Shown piece by piece: positions 49,482 through 58,212 of a DNA stretch of 64,000 bases. The stretch's first letter is position 1; every line of letters starts with the position of its first letter. Below the pieces are notes generated by a model. It worked only from the letters and a program-made list of their open reading frames with translations, made no database searches and was not told the DNA's origin. The position numbers and the translations under genes were made by a program. Source of the DNA: Archangium violaceum (GTDB lineage Bacteria; Myxococcota; Myxococcia; Myxococcales; Myxococcaceae); contig NZ_CP069396.1 of the NCBI RefSeq assembly GCF_016887565.1, positions 5,314,001 to 5,378,000 of the forward strand, read 5' to 3'.

Positions 49482-50636
49482 CTACGCCTCGGCCATCAAC
49501 CCGTCCGCCTGGCGGCGGCGACGGCGCAGCACCGCGCGCAGCCACTGGCGTGCCGGCTCCTCCACCCAATGGAAGGCCGCCAGGGAGAAGAGCACGGCCA
49601 CGCCCAGGTAGCAGGAGAAGAGGAGGGGTCCGGGGGTCACCCCCAGGGCGCTGCCCGCCTGGACCACGTAGCTCTTGATGGGCTGGTGGAGGATGTAGAG
49701 GCCGAAGCTGGAGCGCCCCAGGAGGACGAGCACGGGGTGCCGCAGCCAGTGCTGGCCCGGCGTCTGCCGGAGGGCCAGCCCGTAGACGATCATCGCGAAC
49801 AGCGGCAGCAACAGCCCATTGTGCAGCAGCAGCGGGGGGATGCGAGGGCTCACCAGCAGCACGCCCAGGAGCCCGGCGGCTCCGGCGGGCGCGAGCAGTC
49901 GCAGGGCCGGCGGTACCGGCAAGGACTGGGAGTGCCTCAGGAGGTACATCCGTCCGAGCACGATGCCGGCCAGGAACTCGGGCAACCGCATCAGCGGGTT
50001 GAAGCCGGCCAGGCCCATCCAGAAGCCACTCGCCGCCGCATCGATGCCCCAGACGAAGGGCGCGGTGAGCAGCAGCGAGGCACCGGTGCAGGCGGCGAGC
50101 ATGGGCACCAGCCACCGCGCGCGGAGCCGTCCCACCCGCTCCGCCAGCAGGGGGTACAGCAGGTAGAAGAAGGCCTCGTTCGACAGCGACCAGCCCGGGG
50201 CGTTCCAGGCCGAGGCGAGCTGCGGCAGCCAGGCCTGTACCAGTCCCAGGTACGCGGCTCCGGCCACCATCGACTTGAGGGCCCCGAGCAGGGGAGGGTG
50301 GTGGTCGAGGAAATAGCCGACCGCGCGCGGGGCATCGAGCAGGAAGCTCAGCAGGTAGATCGGGTAGATGCGCGCCACCCGGGCCTTCCAGAACGCTCCA
50401 CGGTCCAGCGGCTTCTCCGGCCCGGTGTCTCCGTAGGCGTACGCGAGCACGAACCCCGACAGCAGGAAGAAGAAGCTGACGGAGACGAACCCCGTGCTGA
50501 CGAGCGTGTGGACCCAGGCCGGAAGCGCACGCGCCGAATCCCCGAGCAGGTACAGGTTGTGGAACAGCACCACGTGCAGCGCCGCGAAGGCACGCAGGCT
50601 GGTCAGCTCCAGGAACTCGGGCTTGGCTCGACCCAT
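49482..50636 (-). CDS. Acyltransferase 3 family membrane protein
   Basis: A 384-residue integral membrane protein with about ten helices. The N-terminal LTSLRAFAALHVVLFHN contains the essential Arg and His of the acyltransferase-3 family (OafA/NodX type). SFFFLLSGFVLAY and WSLSNEAFFYLLYP are also family hallmarks. Such proteins O-acylate cell-surface glycans, lipids or antibiotics. The start could be 50636 or 50648; neither has a good ribosome binding site, and the frame upstream is open but antisense to the next gene. Confidence 0.9.
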   Translation of the reverse strand: MGRAKPEFLELTSLRAFAALHVVLFHNLYLLGDSARALPAWVHTLVSTGFVSVSFFFLLSGFVLAYAYGDTGPEKPLDRGAFWKARVARIYPIYLLSFLLDAPRAVGYFLDHHPPLLGALKSMVAGAAYLGLVQAWLPQLASAWNAPGWSLSNEAFFYLLYPLLAERVGRLRARWLVPMLAACTGASLLLTAPFVWGIDAAASGFWMGLAGFNPLMRLPEFLAGIVLGRMYLLRHSQSLPVPPALRLLAPAGAAGLLGVLLVSPRIPPLLLHNGLLLPLFAMIVYGLALRQTPGQHWLRHPVLVLLGRSSFGLYILHQPIKSYVVQAGSALGVTPGPLLFSCYLGVAVLFSLAAFHWVEEPARQWLRAVLRRRRRQADGLMAEA

Positions 50637-50783
50637 GGTGTCCAGCATAGGACAGTCGGTGCGCGAGCGCGCCAGCGATCTCCCATGCCTGCCCGGCCCC
50701 CTCTTCTGCGTCCAGGCGCTGTCAGGAACCTCGGCGGAACGGCGTCCTCTCGCGCGCCAACCCGTCGATGAAAGTGGGACTCG

Positions 50784-51689
50784 TTGATCCTCTCCTCTTC
50801 GCTCCGTCTCCTGCCTGGCCTCTCCCTGCTGCTCCTCGCGGCGGGTCCTTCGCTGCCCGCTCACGCGGGTTCCGCTTCCGAGTCCCTCTTCGCTGGATGT
50901 ACGGCGGAGCCGATCGCGGACGAGGGGTGGAGCTACGAGTGCGGCGACTTCAACGCCATCGTCTCCGACCATGCGGCCGTCTCCGCCGAGGTCTTGTGGG
51001 AGAGCAGTCGCCGCACGTTCGAGGGACAGGCCGCGGGCCGGATGAAGTTCGAGGAGGAGCCGGCGACGCTGGCGGGCAGGAAGGCCCGGCTGCTGCGCAT
51101 GAGCGCGAAGGAGCCGGCGGCACAGGAGCTGTCGGCGTTCGCGGTCTTGCCGGTGGAGGGGAAGGGGGCGCGGCGGGTCCTCTGTAAGGCCCGGAACACT
51201 CCGGAGCACCAGGCGCGCTGCGGGCGCGTGTTGGAGAAGCTCGCGGGCAATGGGTGGAGGGCCGGACCCGAGGCGGGGGTGAGCGTGAAGCACTCGGAAG
51301 CCTCGCTCGCTGGCCGGGAGCTCCCCGCGCCCGCCGGGTGCAAGGTCCTGGCCGATGACGGCAGCGGTCGGGTCGAGTGCGAGGATGGCTCGCGGCTCGG
51401 TTGGACCCATCTCCCCGAGAGCTCCCGACTGGGGGCGTTCGTGAGGGATGGCGTGAAGACGTTCAAGGATGTCGCTCGGGTTCCGTACATGGAGTCCCGC
51501 ATCCCTTGCGTCATCGACGGTGTCCGGACGGAGTGCACGCACCTGCGCCTGCTCGAGCCTGGCGGACGGCGTGATGTGTACGTCGGGGGCGTCGAGTTGC
51601 GCGGCTCGGCGACCGTCATCACGTGCATGGCGGGAGGGACCTCGCGGCAGGTGCCCCACGCCTGCCAGCAGGTGCTGAGCTTCCGCTGA
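50784..51689 (+). CDS. Secreted protein with two-fold internal repeat, unknown
   Basis: A 301-residue protein from a TTG start, with a clear signal peptide (LLPGLSLLLLAAGPSLPAHA). The mature protein seems to be two related halves. Each opens with AGC and a D-x-G-rich turn then EC (ADEGWSYECGDF; ADDGSGRVECED), and each ends with a cysteine-bearing segment (RCGRVLEKLA; ACQQVLSFR). Cysteines probably pair in the periplasm. No catalytic motif is visible. It is divergent from the acyltransferase gene. Confidence 0.7.
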   Translation: MILSSSLRLLPGLSLLLLAAGPSLPAHAGSASESLFAGCTAEPIADEGWSYECGDFNAIVSDHAAVSAEVLWESSRRTFEGQAAGRMKFEEEPATLAGRKARLLRMSAKEPAAQELSAFAVLPVEGKGARRVLCKARNTPEHQARCGRVLEKLAGNGWRAGPEAGVSVKHSEASLAGRELPAPAGCKVLADDGSGRVECEDGSRLGWTHLPESSRLGAFVRDGVKTFKDVARVPYMESRIPCVIDGVRTECTHLRLLEPGGRRDVYVGGVELRGSATVITCMAGGTSRQVPHACQQVLSFR

Positions 51690-51896
51690 GCCTTCCTCGG
51701 GGCGAGGGCGGAATGGACGCCCGGGGCCGAGGGTTACATCCCCAGCCGCCAGTCACGGGGGCCACTTTTCGGAGATATTCGAAGGGGGGGCCCTATGCAC
51801 GAGCCTCGAATCGTGACACACGGCAATGGTCGCGCCCGGTTGGGAAGCGGCCTCCGGCTCAACTCTTTGAGGCTGGACAAGAAAGAAGACGAGTAA

Positions 51897-52100
51897 ATGG
51901 CAATCGGTACCGTGAAGTGGTTCAACGACGCGAAGGGCTTCGGTTTCATCACGCAGGAGGGCGGGGGCGAGGATCTCTTCTGCCACCACAGCGCGATCCA
52001 GGCCGACGGCTTCCGCTCCCTTCAGGAAGGGCAGAAGGTCGAGTTCGATGTCGCCCGCGGCCCCAAGGGTCTGCAGGCGCAGAACGTCCGCCTCGCCTGA
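51897..52100 (+). CDS. Cold-shock (CspA-family) RNA/DNA-binding protein
   Basis: 67 residues, a single cold-shock domain. RNP1 is KGFGFI. RNP2 is DLFCHHSAI, where the usual VFVH is replaced by LFCH. Family members bind single-stranded nucleic acids and melt mRNA structure. A 207-bp gap upstream, including the dyad TCGGAGATATTCGA near 51777, could be a long structured leader of the kind common for csp mRNAs. AGAAGACGAG precedes the ATG. A strong terminator follows. Confidence 0.95.
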   Translation: MAIGTVKWFNDAKGFGFITQEGGGEDLFCHHSAIQADGFRSLQEGQKVEFDVARGPKGLQAQNVRLA

Positions 52101-52137
52101 GTCGCGACGTCAGGTCCTGTCACCAGGCCCTGTCACC

Positions 52138-52170
52138 AGGCCCAGTCTCCTCGAGAGGTTGGGCCTTTTT
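52138..52170 (+). terminator. Rho-independent terminator of the cold-shock gene
   Basis: AGGCCCA (52138-52144) pairs with TGGGCCT (52160-52166), followed directly by a run of T (52166-52170). The 15-nt loop contains a further small dyad around CTCGAG. It is the only classical hairpin-plus-U-tract terminator I see in the window. Confidence 0.85.
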
Positions 52171-52428
52171 CATTTCCAACGCGGCACCCGGTTGTCGGCG
52201 TTGGATGATGGACACCCCCCTGTGTTGGGGTGGCATCTCCGGTTCAGGTGCTTAAATCCATGGTTCACCGCGCTCCGATGAGCCGGGCGGTGCCCTGAAG
52301 GATTCCCATGACGGGAGGCTTCTGGGTCTCCTTGCCTGCCTGGCGGGCGCGGTTCCATGTGCATCAGACTGTCAGCACGGGCCCGTCTCAGGGAGGAGAC
52401 AGGCCTCTCACTCTCTCCTTGGAGTCTC

Positions 52429-52611
52429 ATGACCGTCACATTCATCAAGCGTCAGAAGGAACGGGCCCGTCAGCAGCGCAATCAGGACAAGCAGGTCAAG
52501 CGCGAGGAGCGCAAGCGCTTGAAGTCCGAGCGCCCCAGCCGTGCGGAGTGCGGAATGGATCCGGACATCGCGCACATCATCCCGGGGCCCCAGCCGCCGC
52601 TGGAGCCGTGA
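52429..52611 (+). CDS. Small, highly charged protein ending in a DPDIAxIxPGPQP motif
   Basis: 60 residues, about half Lys, Arg, Glu and Gln (KRQKERARQQRNQDKQVKRE), then the C-terminal motif DPDIAHIIPGPQPP. I recall short proteins with this layout in other delta-proteobacteria, but no function is known. GGAG 5 nt upstream fixes the start at 52429. The charged helix could bind RNA or ribosomes, which is inference. It is convergent with the next gene. Confidence 0.7.
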   Translation: MTVTFIKRQKERARQQRNQDKQVKREERKRLKSERPSRAECGMDPDIAHIIPGPQPPLEP

Positions 52612-52616
52612 GGACC

Positions 52617-53660
52617 CTAGAAGGCGCCCATGCTCACCAGGCCGAAGGAGTGCCTCACCCGGCCCTGGATGCCGAAGAAGAGCCCGGACAGCACCGGGCC
52701 CGTCCGCAGCGTGGCCGTGGCCATGGCGTGGGTCCGCGTGGTCACCCACTGGTGGCTGAACACGGCGCGCAGGTCGAATTGATCGCGCCGCATGATCGTC
52801 TCGAGGTCCATCCAGAGCAGAGGCTCGGCGTGGTTGGAGCGGACCCCGAAGGTCAGCTCGAGCCAGGACAGCCGGCCCCGCAGGTGGGCCCACCGCTCAT
52901 CGAGCAGGAGCCCTTGGGGGACACGCGCGGCCGAGCCTCCCACCTCGAGCTGTTCGAGCCGGGCGCCGAGCAGCTTCAGCCGCAGTGTCTCCGGCAGGCG
53001 GAAGCTCGCCGCCACATCCGCGCGTGCGTTCTGGAAGTGGGGCTCGGTCAGCAACCGGACGGACGCGCGGAGGTGCCCGCCGAGCGTGGTGCCCCTCAGC
53101 TCGGGCGACAGCCCGAGGGCTTGCGCCTGGGTGGTGCCGAACTGGTAGGCCAGCCCGACTCCCGCCACGGTCGCCGCGATGATCGCGGTCGTCTCCTGTC
53201 CAGGCAGGCGATCGAGGAGCGGCCGCAGGGTCTTCTGGATCGGACTGTTGGGCCCGCGTAGCCACGGGCCGAGGTCGTGCACCCGGAAACGTTCACCCTC
53301 GGGACCGAGCTCCAGGAACTTCGCCAGGCGGCCTCCCGCCGGAATGTCGGACAGGGTCAGGTCCTGCGAAGACAGGGAGAGCACGTCCCAGGCCTCCCGC
53401 TGATCGCGCGCCCCGGGCCGCACGAATCCCCAGGCCCGCGCGCGCACGGCGAGCGAGAGGTTGGGGACGGCGAAGCCTCCCTCCAGGGCGCGCTGGGGAT
53501 CCGCGAAGGAGAAGAGCAGCTCCTCGAAGGCGGGCAGTTCGGGCAGCTCCACCGGAGGAGTGGTGTATTGCCGGTGCACCTCGAGGGGCTCCGCACCGGC
53601 TGGGAGCGCCCGGAGCGCCACCATGAGCGTTACCGCGCATGCTGACACGAACCGGCCCAT
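52617..53660 (-). CDS. Exported protein, possibly outer-membrane beta-barrel, unknown
   Basis: A 347-residue protein with a signal peptide (cut after PAGA). The C-terminal third alternates hydrophobic and polar residues and ends in Phe (LVSMGAF), the usual final residue of outer-membrane barrel proteins. Segments such as HLRASVRLLTEPHFQNARAD and LRGRLSWLELTFGVRSN could be barrel strands. There is no recognised domain. It lies downstream of the PH-domain gene on the same strand, 205 bp away. Confidence 0.65.
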   Translation of the reverse strand: MGRFVSACAVTLMVALRALPAGAEPLEVHRQYTTPPVELPELPAFEELLFSFADPQRALEGGFAVPNLSLAVRARAWGFVRPGARDQREAWDVLSLSSQDLTLSDIPAGGRLAKFLELGPEGERFRVHDLGPWLRGPNSPIQKTLRPLLDRLPGQETTAIIAATVAGVGLAYQFGTTQAQALGLSPELRGTTLGGHLRASVRLLTEPHFQNARADVAASFRLPETLRLKLLGARLEQLEVGGSAARVPQGLLLDERWAHLRGRLSWLELTFGVRSNHAEPLLWMDLETIMRRDQFDLRAVFSHQWVTTRTHAMATATLRTGPVLSGLFFGIQGRVRHSFGLVSMGAF

Positions 53661-53700
53661 TGGAGGTAAAGGTGGGCACCCTTCCCCCTGGCCGCAAGGA

Positions 53701-53720
53701 CGCCCCCTGCGTAGGGGGCG
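53701..53720 (-). terminator. Perfect hairpin between the PH-domain and barrel-like genes
   Basis: CGCCCCCT-gcgt-AGGGGGCG, an 8-bp GC stem with a 4-nt loop, downstream of the PH-domain gene and 41 bp upstream of the next gene's start. There is no U-tract; it may be a terminator or a leader hairpin of the barrel-like gene. Confidence 0.45.
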
Positions 53721-53865
53721 TAGAAGGGTTCATTGCCTGTCTTCCAGCCCGCTTTGATGGACTTCCGACACCTGCCGGTCGGCTCCACACGGGCTCGCTC
53801 GTCATCCAGCCGCTCGTCCAGGTTGTAGAGCGGGAAGGGCCTTCATGCGCCCGAGCCTGGCGACC

Positions 53866-54480
53866 TCATGCCTTGATGTAGCGCTCGAACACGAAGCCGA
53901 AATCCTTCACCCAGTATTTCTGCTGAGCGCCAGCGAGCCACGAGAAGGCGGCCTGGTTGAGCTCCTTGAAGGACTCCACGATCGGCGCGGCGCCAGCCTG
54001 GCCGCGACCGAGGGTGGTGGAGGCGACCTCGATGCTGGCCTTGGCGTGGCCGAGCGCCACTTCGTTCTCGTGCATCAGTTCGGAGATGCGGAACAGTGCC
54101 TTGTAGAGGTCCTTCACCTGCTCGAGGTGCTTCTTGTGCACGTCGATCGAGAAGTCCTTCGTGCCGAGGCGGAACTTGATCTCCACGTCCATGTCGATGT
54201 TGCCGGCGGTCTCGAGCAGCACATTCGAGACAGGGTGGGTGCTGTAGCTGTAGCGGCGCAGCGTGCGCTTCTTGCTGGCGGCGCTGGTGCCGTCGAGGTG
54301 GACGAGGGCCTTGTTGGTGAAGCAATACTCGTCTGACTTGGACTTGATCAGGAAGAAGATCTTCTCCTGGTCCTCGTGCATCACGTAGTCGTCGGCGTCC
54401 ACCTTGTTGTAATCCGTGGGGGCGATGACCGAGCCGATGTCGCTGAGGCCAAGGGCGTCGGCGGCGATTTTCCCGAACAT
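53866..54480 (-). CDS. YvbH-like bacterial PH-domain protein
   Basis: A 204-residue protein closely resembling Bacillus YvbH from memory: an N-terminal bPH_1 pleckstrin-like domain (DADDYVMHEDQEKIFFLIKS, TNKALVHLDGTSAASKKRTL) and a C-terminal YvbH-type oligomerisation segment. The molecular role of the family is not established. The start at 54480 is chosen because AGGAG lies 7 nt before it, whereas the upstream ATG at 54486 is only 1 nt from that site. It is divergent from the DUF4082 gene. Confidence 0.85.
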   Translation of the reverse strand: MFGKIAADALGLSDIGSVIAPTDYNKVDADDYVMHEDQEKIFFLIKSKSDEYCFTNKALVHLDGTSAASKKRTLRRYSYSTHPVSNVLLETAGNIDMDVEIKFRLGTKDFSIDVHKKHLEQVKDLYKALFRISELMHENEVALGHAKASIEVASTTLGRGQAGAAPIVESFKELNQAAFSWLAGAQQKYWVKDFGFVFERYIKA

Positions 54481-54705
54481 GTTCATTCTCCTGGGGTAGG
54501 TGCTGCGTCGGAGGGTGGCGGTGTGAGCCCGCGGTCCCGTGCCAACATAGCTCAATCCATCGAGCGCCTTGCCACAACCCGATGCATCTTCATGAGGGTC
54601 GAGCAGGCGGATCCCGATTGTGGACGAATCAACCAGGCGGATAGATGGGGATGCGCGGTTGCCACCGCGTTACAACACGACTCCACCCTCATCAGGAACG
54701 TCCCA

Positions 54706-57700
54706 ATGACATCACATCTCCAACGGCCCCACCGGGCCGTCCAGCACCTGCTCCGGTGCGTTACCACGGCGCTCGCGTTGGCCCTCCTGGCCCTCACCCC
54801 CGGGAGCGCGCACGCGCAGACGACCTTCTCCCTCCTCTCGCCCAACAGCACGCCCGCCGTGCCCTCGGTGACGAATGACTCCACCGCGGTGGAGCTGGGC
54901 GTGAAGTTCAAGTCCGACGTGGCGGGCGACATCGTCGGCATCCGCTTCTACAAGGGCGCGGGCAACATCGGCACCCACATGGGCCACCTGTGGAGCGCCA
55001 CCGGGCAGCTGCTCGCCTCGGCCACCTTCGTCAACGAGACGGCCACTGGCTGGCAGCAGGTGACGTTCGCCACGCCGGTGCCCGTCGCCGCCAACACGAC
55101 GTACGTGGCCTCGTACCACGCGCCCAACGGGGCCTATGGCTTCACGGACTCGGGCCTCATCGTGGGCATGGACAGCCCGCCCCTGCACGCACTGCCAGGC
55201 AGCACCACCAGCGGAGGCAACGGCGTCTTCAAGTACGGCCCCTCCGGTACCTTCCCCACCGACAGCTTCCGCAACTCCAACTACTGGGTGGACGTGGTCT
55301 TCCGGCCCGCGGCGCCGGTGAGCATCTGGCCGTCCACCGCCATGCCGGTCATCGCCTCGGTGACCAATGACTCCCGCCCCGTCGAGGTGGGCGTGAAGTT
55401 CCAGACCTCCGTGACGGGCAACGTGGTGGGCGTACGCTTCTACAAGGGCGCGGGCAACACCGGCACCCACGTGGGCCACCTGTGGAGCGCCACCGGGCAG
55501 CTGCTCGCCTCGGCCACCTTCGTCAACGAGACGGCCACCGGCTGGCAGCAGGTGACGTTCTCCAACCCGGTGCCCATCGCCGCCAACACGACGTACGTGG
55601 CCTCGTACCACGCGCCCAGCGGGGCCTATGCCTTCGACGACGCGGGCCTCGTCAATGGCGTGAGTGCCCCGCCCGTGTCCGCGCTTCCCGGCCCCACCAG
55701 CGGCGGCAACGGCGTCTACGCGTATGGGCCCTCGGGAACCTTCCCCACCGGCAGCTACGGCGACTCCAACTACTGGGTGGACGTCCTGTTCCAGGCCACG
55801 GGCGCGCCGCCGCCGGAGCCGCCTCCGCCGGGCAACACCTTCAGCCTCTTCCCCGTGAGCACGACGCCCGGCACCCCCACGGCCAATGACACGTCCTCCA
55901 TCGAGGTGGGCGTGAAGTTCCGTTCGGACGTGGACGGCCGGGTGAAGGGCATCCGCTTCTACAAGGGCGGGGCCAACACCGGCACCCACGTGGGCAACCT
56001 GTGGAGCGCCTCCGGCCAACTCCTGGCCAGCGCCACCTTCGTGAACGAGACGGCCACGGGCTGGCAGCAGGTGACGTTCGCCTCGCCGGTGTCCATCACC
56101 GCCGGCACCACGTACGTGGCCTCGTACTTCGCCCCGGTCGGCGGCTACTCCGCCGACCTGGGTGGGCTGGCCAACGGCGTGGACAGCCCGCCCCTGCACG
56201 CACTTCCGGGCAGCACCACCAGCGGCGGCAACGGCGTGTATGCCTACGGCGCGGTGTCCAGCTTCCCCAACAGCAGCTACCAGAACGCCAACTACTGGGT
56301 GGACGTCCTCTTCGAGTCGAACGGCCCGCCGCCGCGCCCGGGTGTCACCGGCTCTGGCCCGGTGCTGCTGGCCACCGACCCGGCCAACCCCTTCACCGAC
56401 TACCTGAAGGAGATTCTAAAGGCCGAGGGCATCGCCTCGTTCGCCACCACCGACGCCGGCAATATCGGCGTGTCGGTGTCGCTCAATGACTACCGGGTGC
56501 TCATCCTCGGCGAGACGACGCTGAGCGCCGCCCAGGTGACGCTCGTCACCAACTGGGTGAGCGCGGGCGGCAGCCTCATCGCCCTGCGGCCCTCCGCCAA
56601 CCTCGACGCGCTGCTCGGCCTCAACCCGTCCACGGGCACGCTGTCCGAGGGCTACCTCCTGCTCGACACCACCCAGGCGCCGGGCGCGGGCCTCACCGCG
56701 GAGACGATGCAGTACCACGGCACCGCGGACCTGCACACGCTGGCCACCGGCACGCGCGCCGTCGCCGCGCTCTACTCGAGCGCCACCACGCCCACGTCCT
56801 ACGCGGCCGTCAGCCTGCGTCCGGTGGGCAGCGGTACGGCCATCGCCTTCGCGTACGACCTGTCGAAGTCCGTCGTTCTCACGCGCCAGGGCAACCCGGC
56901 GTGGCAGGGCCAGAACCGCGACGGCTCCGGCATCGGCCCGGGGGCGCGCTCCAACGACATGTTCTACGGCAACGCGTCGTTCGACCCGAAGCCGGACTGG
57001 GTGGACATGAGCAAGGTGCAGATTCCCCAGGCGGACGAGCAGCAGCGCCTGCTGGCGAACATGCTCCACCTGACCAGCGCCGTCCCGTTGCCGCGCCTCT
57101 GGTACTTCCCCAGCGCGAAGAAGGCCGTGGTGGTGATGACGGGTGACGGGCACCCGGGGGGCGCCACCGTGCAGCGCTGGCAGCAGTACCTCGACGCCAG
57201 CCCCGCGAGCTGCAACGTGGACAACTGGGAATGCGTGCGCGGCACCGTCTATGACTTCATCGGCGGGCTGACGGCGACGCAGGCCGCGGCATACGAGGCC
57301 CAGGGCTTCGAGTACGCCCTCCACGTCAATACCGGCTGCGCGGACTACACGGCCACCACACTGGACCCGAACTTCTTCACGCCGCAACTGGCGAACTTCG
57401 CCGCGTCGTACCCGGGCATCCCCGCGCCCACCACCAACCGCACGCACTGCATCGCCTTCAGCGACTGGGCCACGCAGCCGAAGGTGTCGCTGCGCCACGG
57501 CATCCGGCTGGACACGAACTACTACTACTGGCCGGACTACTGGGTGCAGAACCGCCCGGGCCTGTTCACCGGCTCGGGACTGGCCATGCGCTTCGCGGAC
57601 GTGGACGGCACGCCCATCGACGTCTACCAGCTCGCCACGCAGATGACGGACGAGTCCGGCCAGTCGTACCCGCTGCACATCGACACGCTGCTGGCCAACG

Positions 57701-58101
57701 CGCTCGGCCCCAAGGGGTACTACGGTGCGTTCAACGCCAACATGCACGTGGACGCGGACCCGTCGGCGGGCTCCTCGGGCTCGGCGGCCATCATCGCCTC
57801 GGCTCGGCGCGAGGGCGTGTCCGTCATCACCGCGAAGCAGCTGCTCGCCTGGCTCGGCGCGCGCGAGGCCACCCAGGTGTCCTCCGTGGCCTTCACGGGC
57901 ACGGCGCTCACCTTCACCGTGGCCACCCCGGCGCGCAACCTGTCGCTCATGATCCCCACGCGGACGGCGACGGGTCGCACGCTCGTGTCCGTGAGCGTCA
58001 ACGGCACGCCGGTGACGACGGTGCCGCAGACCATCAAGGGCGTGGGCTTCGCGTTCATCAACGGCGCGCAGGCCGGCACGTACACGGCCACGTACAACTG
58101 A
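54706..58101 (+). CDS. Large secreted protein with three DUF4082 domains and a deacetylase-like C-terminus
   Basis: 1131 residues with a signal peptide (cut near AHAQ, residue 37). Three DUF4082 repeats follow (~40-200, ~205-365, ~378-536), each with VGVKF, GIRFYKG and WQQVTF. DUF4082 is a beta-sandwich often attached to glycan-active proteins. Residues ~545-755 resemble a GATase1/ThuA-like fold (YRVLILGETTLSAAQVTLV). Residues ~790-1060 look like a polysaccharide-deacetylase-type barrel (VVVMTGDGHPGG, YALHVNTGCAD). It is probably an extracellular polysaccharide-modifying enzyme; activity is unproven. AGGAA lies upstream of the ATG. Confidence 0.82.
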   Translation: MTSHLQRPHRAVQHLLRCVTTALALALLALTPGSAHAQTTFSLLSPNSTPAVPSVTNDSTAVELGVKFKSDVAGDIVGIRFYKGAGNIGTHMGHLWSATGQLLASATFVNETATGWQQVTFATPVPVAANTTYVASYHAPNGAYGFTDSGLIVGMDSPPLHALPGSTTSGGNGVFKYGPSGTFPTDSFRNSNYWVDVVFRPAAPVSIWPSTAMPVIASVTNDSRPVEVGVKFQTSVTGNVVGVRFYKGAGNTGTHVGHLWSATGQLLASATFVNETATGWQQVTFSNPVPIAANTTYVASYHAPSGAYAFDDAGLVNGVSAPPVSALPGPTSGGNGVYAYGPSGTFPTGSYGDSNYWVDVLFQATGAPPPEPPPPGNTFSLFPVSTTPGTPTANDTSSIEVGVKFRSDVDGRVKGIRFYKGGANTGTHVGNLWSASGQLLASATFVNETATGWQQVTFASPVSITAGTTYVASYFAPVGGYSADLGGLANGVDSPPLHALPGSTTSGGNGVYAYGAVSSFPNSSYQNANYWVDVLFESNGPPPRPGVTGSGPVLLATDPANPFTDYLKEILKAEGIASFATTDAGNIGVSVSLNDYRVLILGETTLSAAQVTLVTNWVSAGGSLIALRPSANLDALLGLNPSTGTLSEGYLLLDTTQAPGAGLTAETMQYHGTADLHTLATGTRAVAALYSSATTPTSYAAVSLRPVGSGTAIAFAYDLSKSVVLTRQGNPAWQGQNRDGSGIGPGARSNDMFYGNASFDPKPDWVDMSKVQIPQADEQQRLLANMLHLTSAVPLPRLWYFPSAKKAVVVMTGDGHPGGATVQRWQQYLDASPASCNVDNWECVRGTVYDFIGGLTATQAAAYEAQGFEYALHVNTGCADYTATTLDPNFFTPQLANFAASYPGIPAPTTNRTHCIAFSDWATQPKVSLRHGIRLDTNYYYWPDYWVQNRPGLFTGSGLAMRFADVDGTPIDVYQLATQMTDESGQSYPLHIDTLLANALGPKGYYGAFNANMHVDADPSAGSSGSAAIIASARREGVSVITAKQLLAWLGAREATQVSSVAFTGTALTFTVATPARNLSLMIPTRTATGRTLVSVSVNGTPVTTVPQTIKGVGFAFINGAQAGTYTATYN

Positions 58102-58110
58102 GTCGCGCGC

Positions 58111-58164
58111 CACCCCGTCCTTCGGGGTGACGCAAGCGGCCCGGCGCGGAGTCCTCGCGCCGGG
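58111..58164. terminator. Two hairpins between convergent genes
   Basis: CACCCCG-tcctt-CGGGGTG (58111-58129) and CCCGGCGCG-7nt-CGCGCCGGG (58140-58164) occupy the gap between the DUF4082 protein stop and the alcohol dehydrogenase stop. They probably terminate transcription from both sides. Confidence 0.65.
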
Positions 58165-58212
58165 TCCACCCGGCACTGGCTGACGGGGGCCAGACATCGA
58201 GAGCCCCAGCTC

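Noticed and set aside
49372-50115. Fusion of pheA with upstream sequence in the same frame
   Set aside because: The extra region is an off-frame shadow of the acyltransferase; PheA starts with its conserved mutase helix at 49371.
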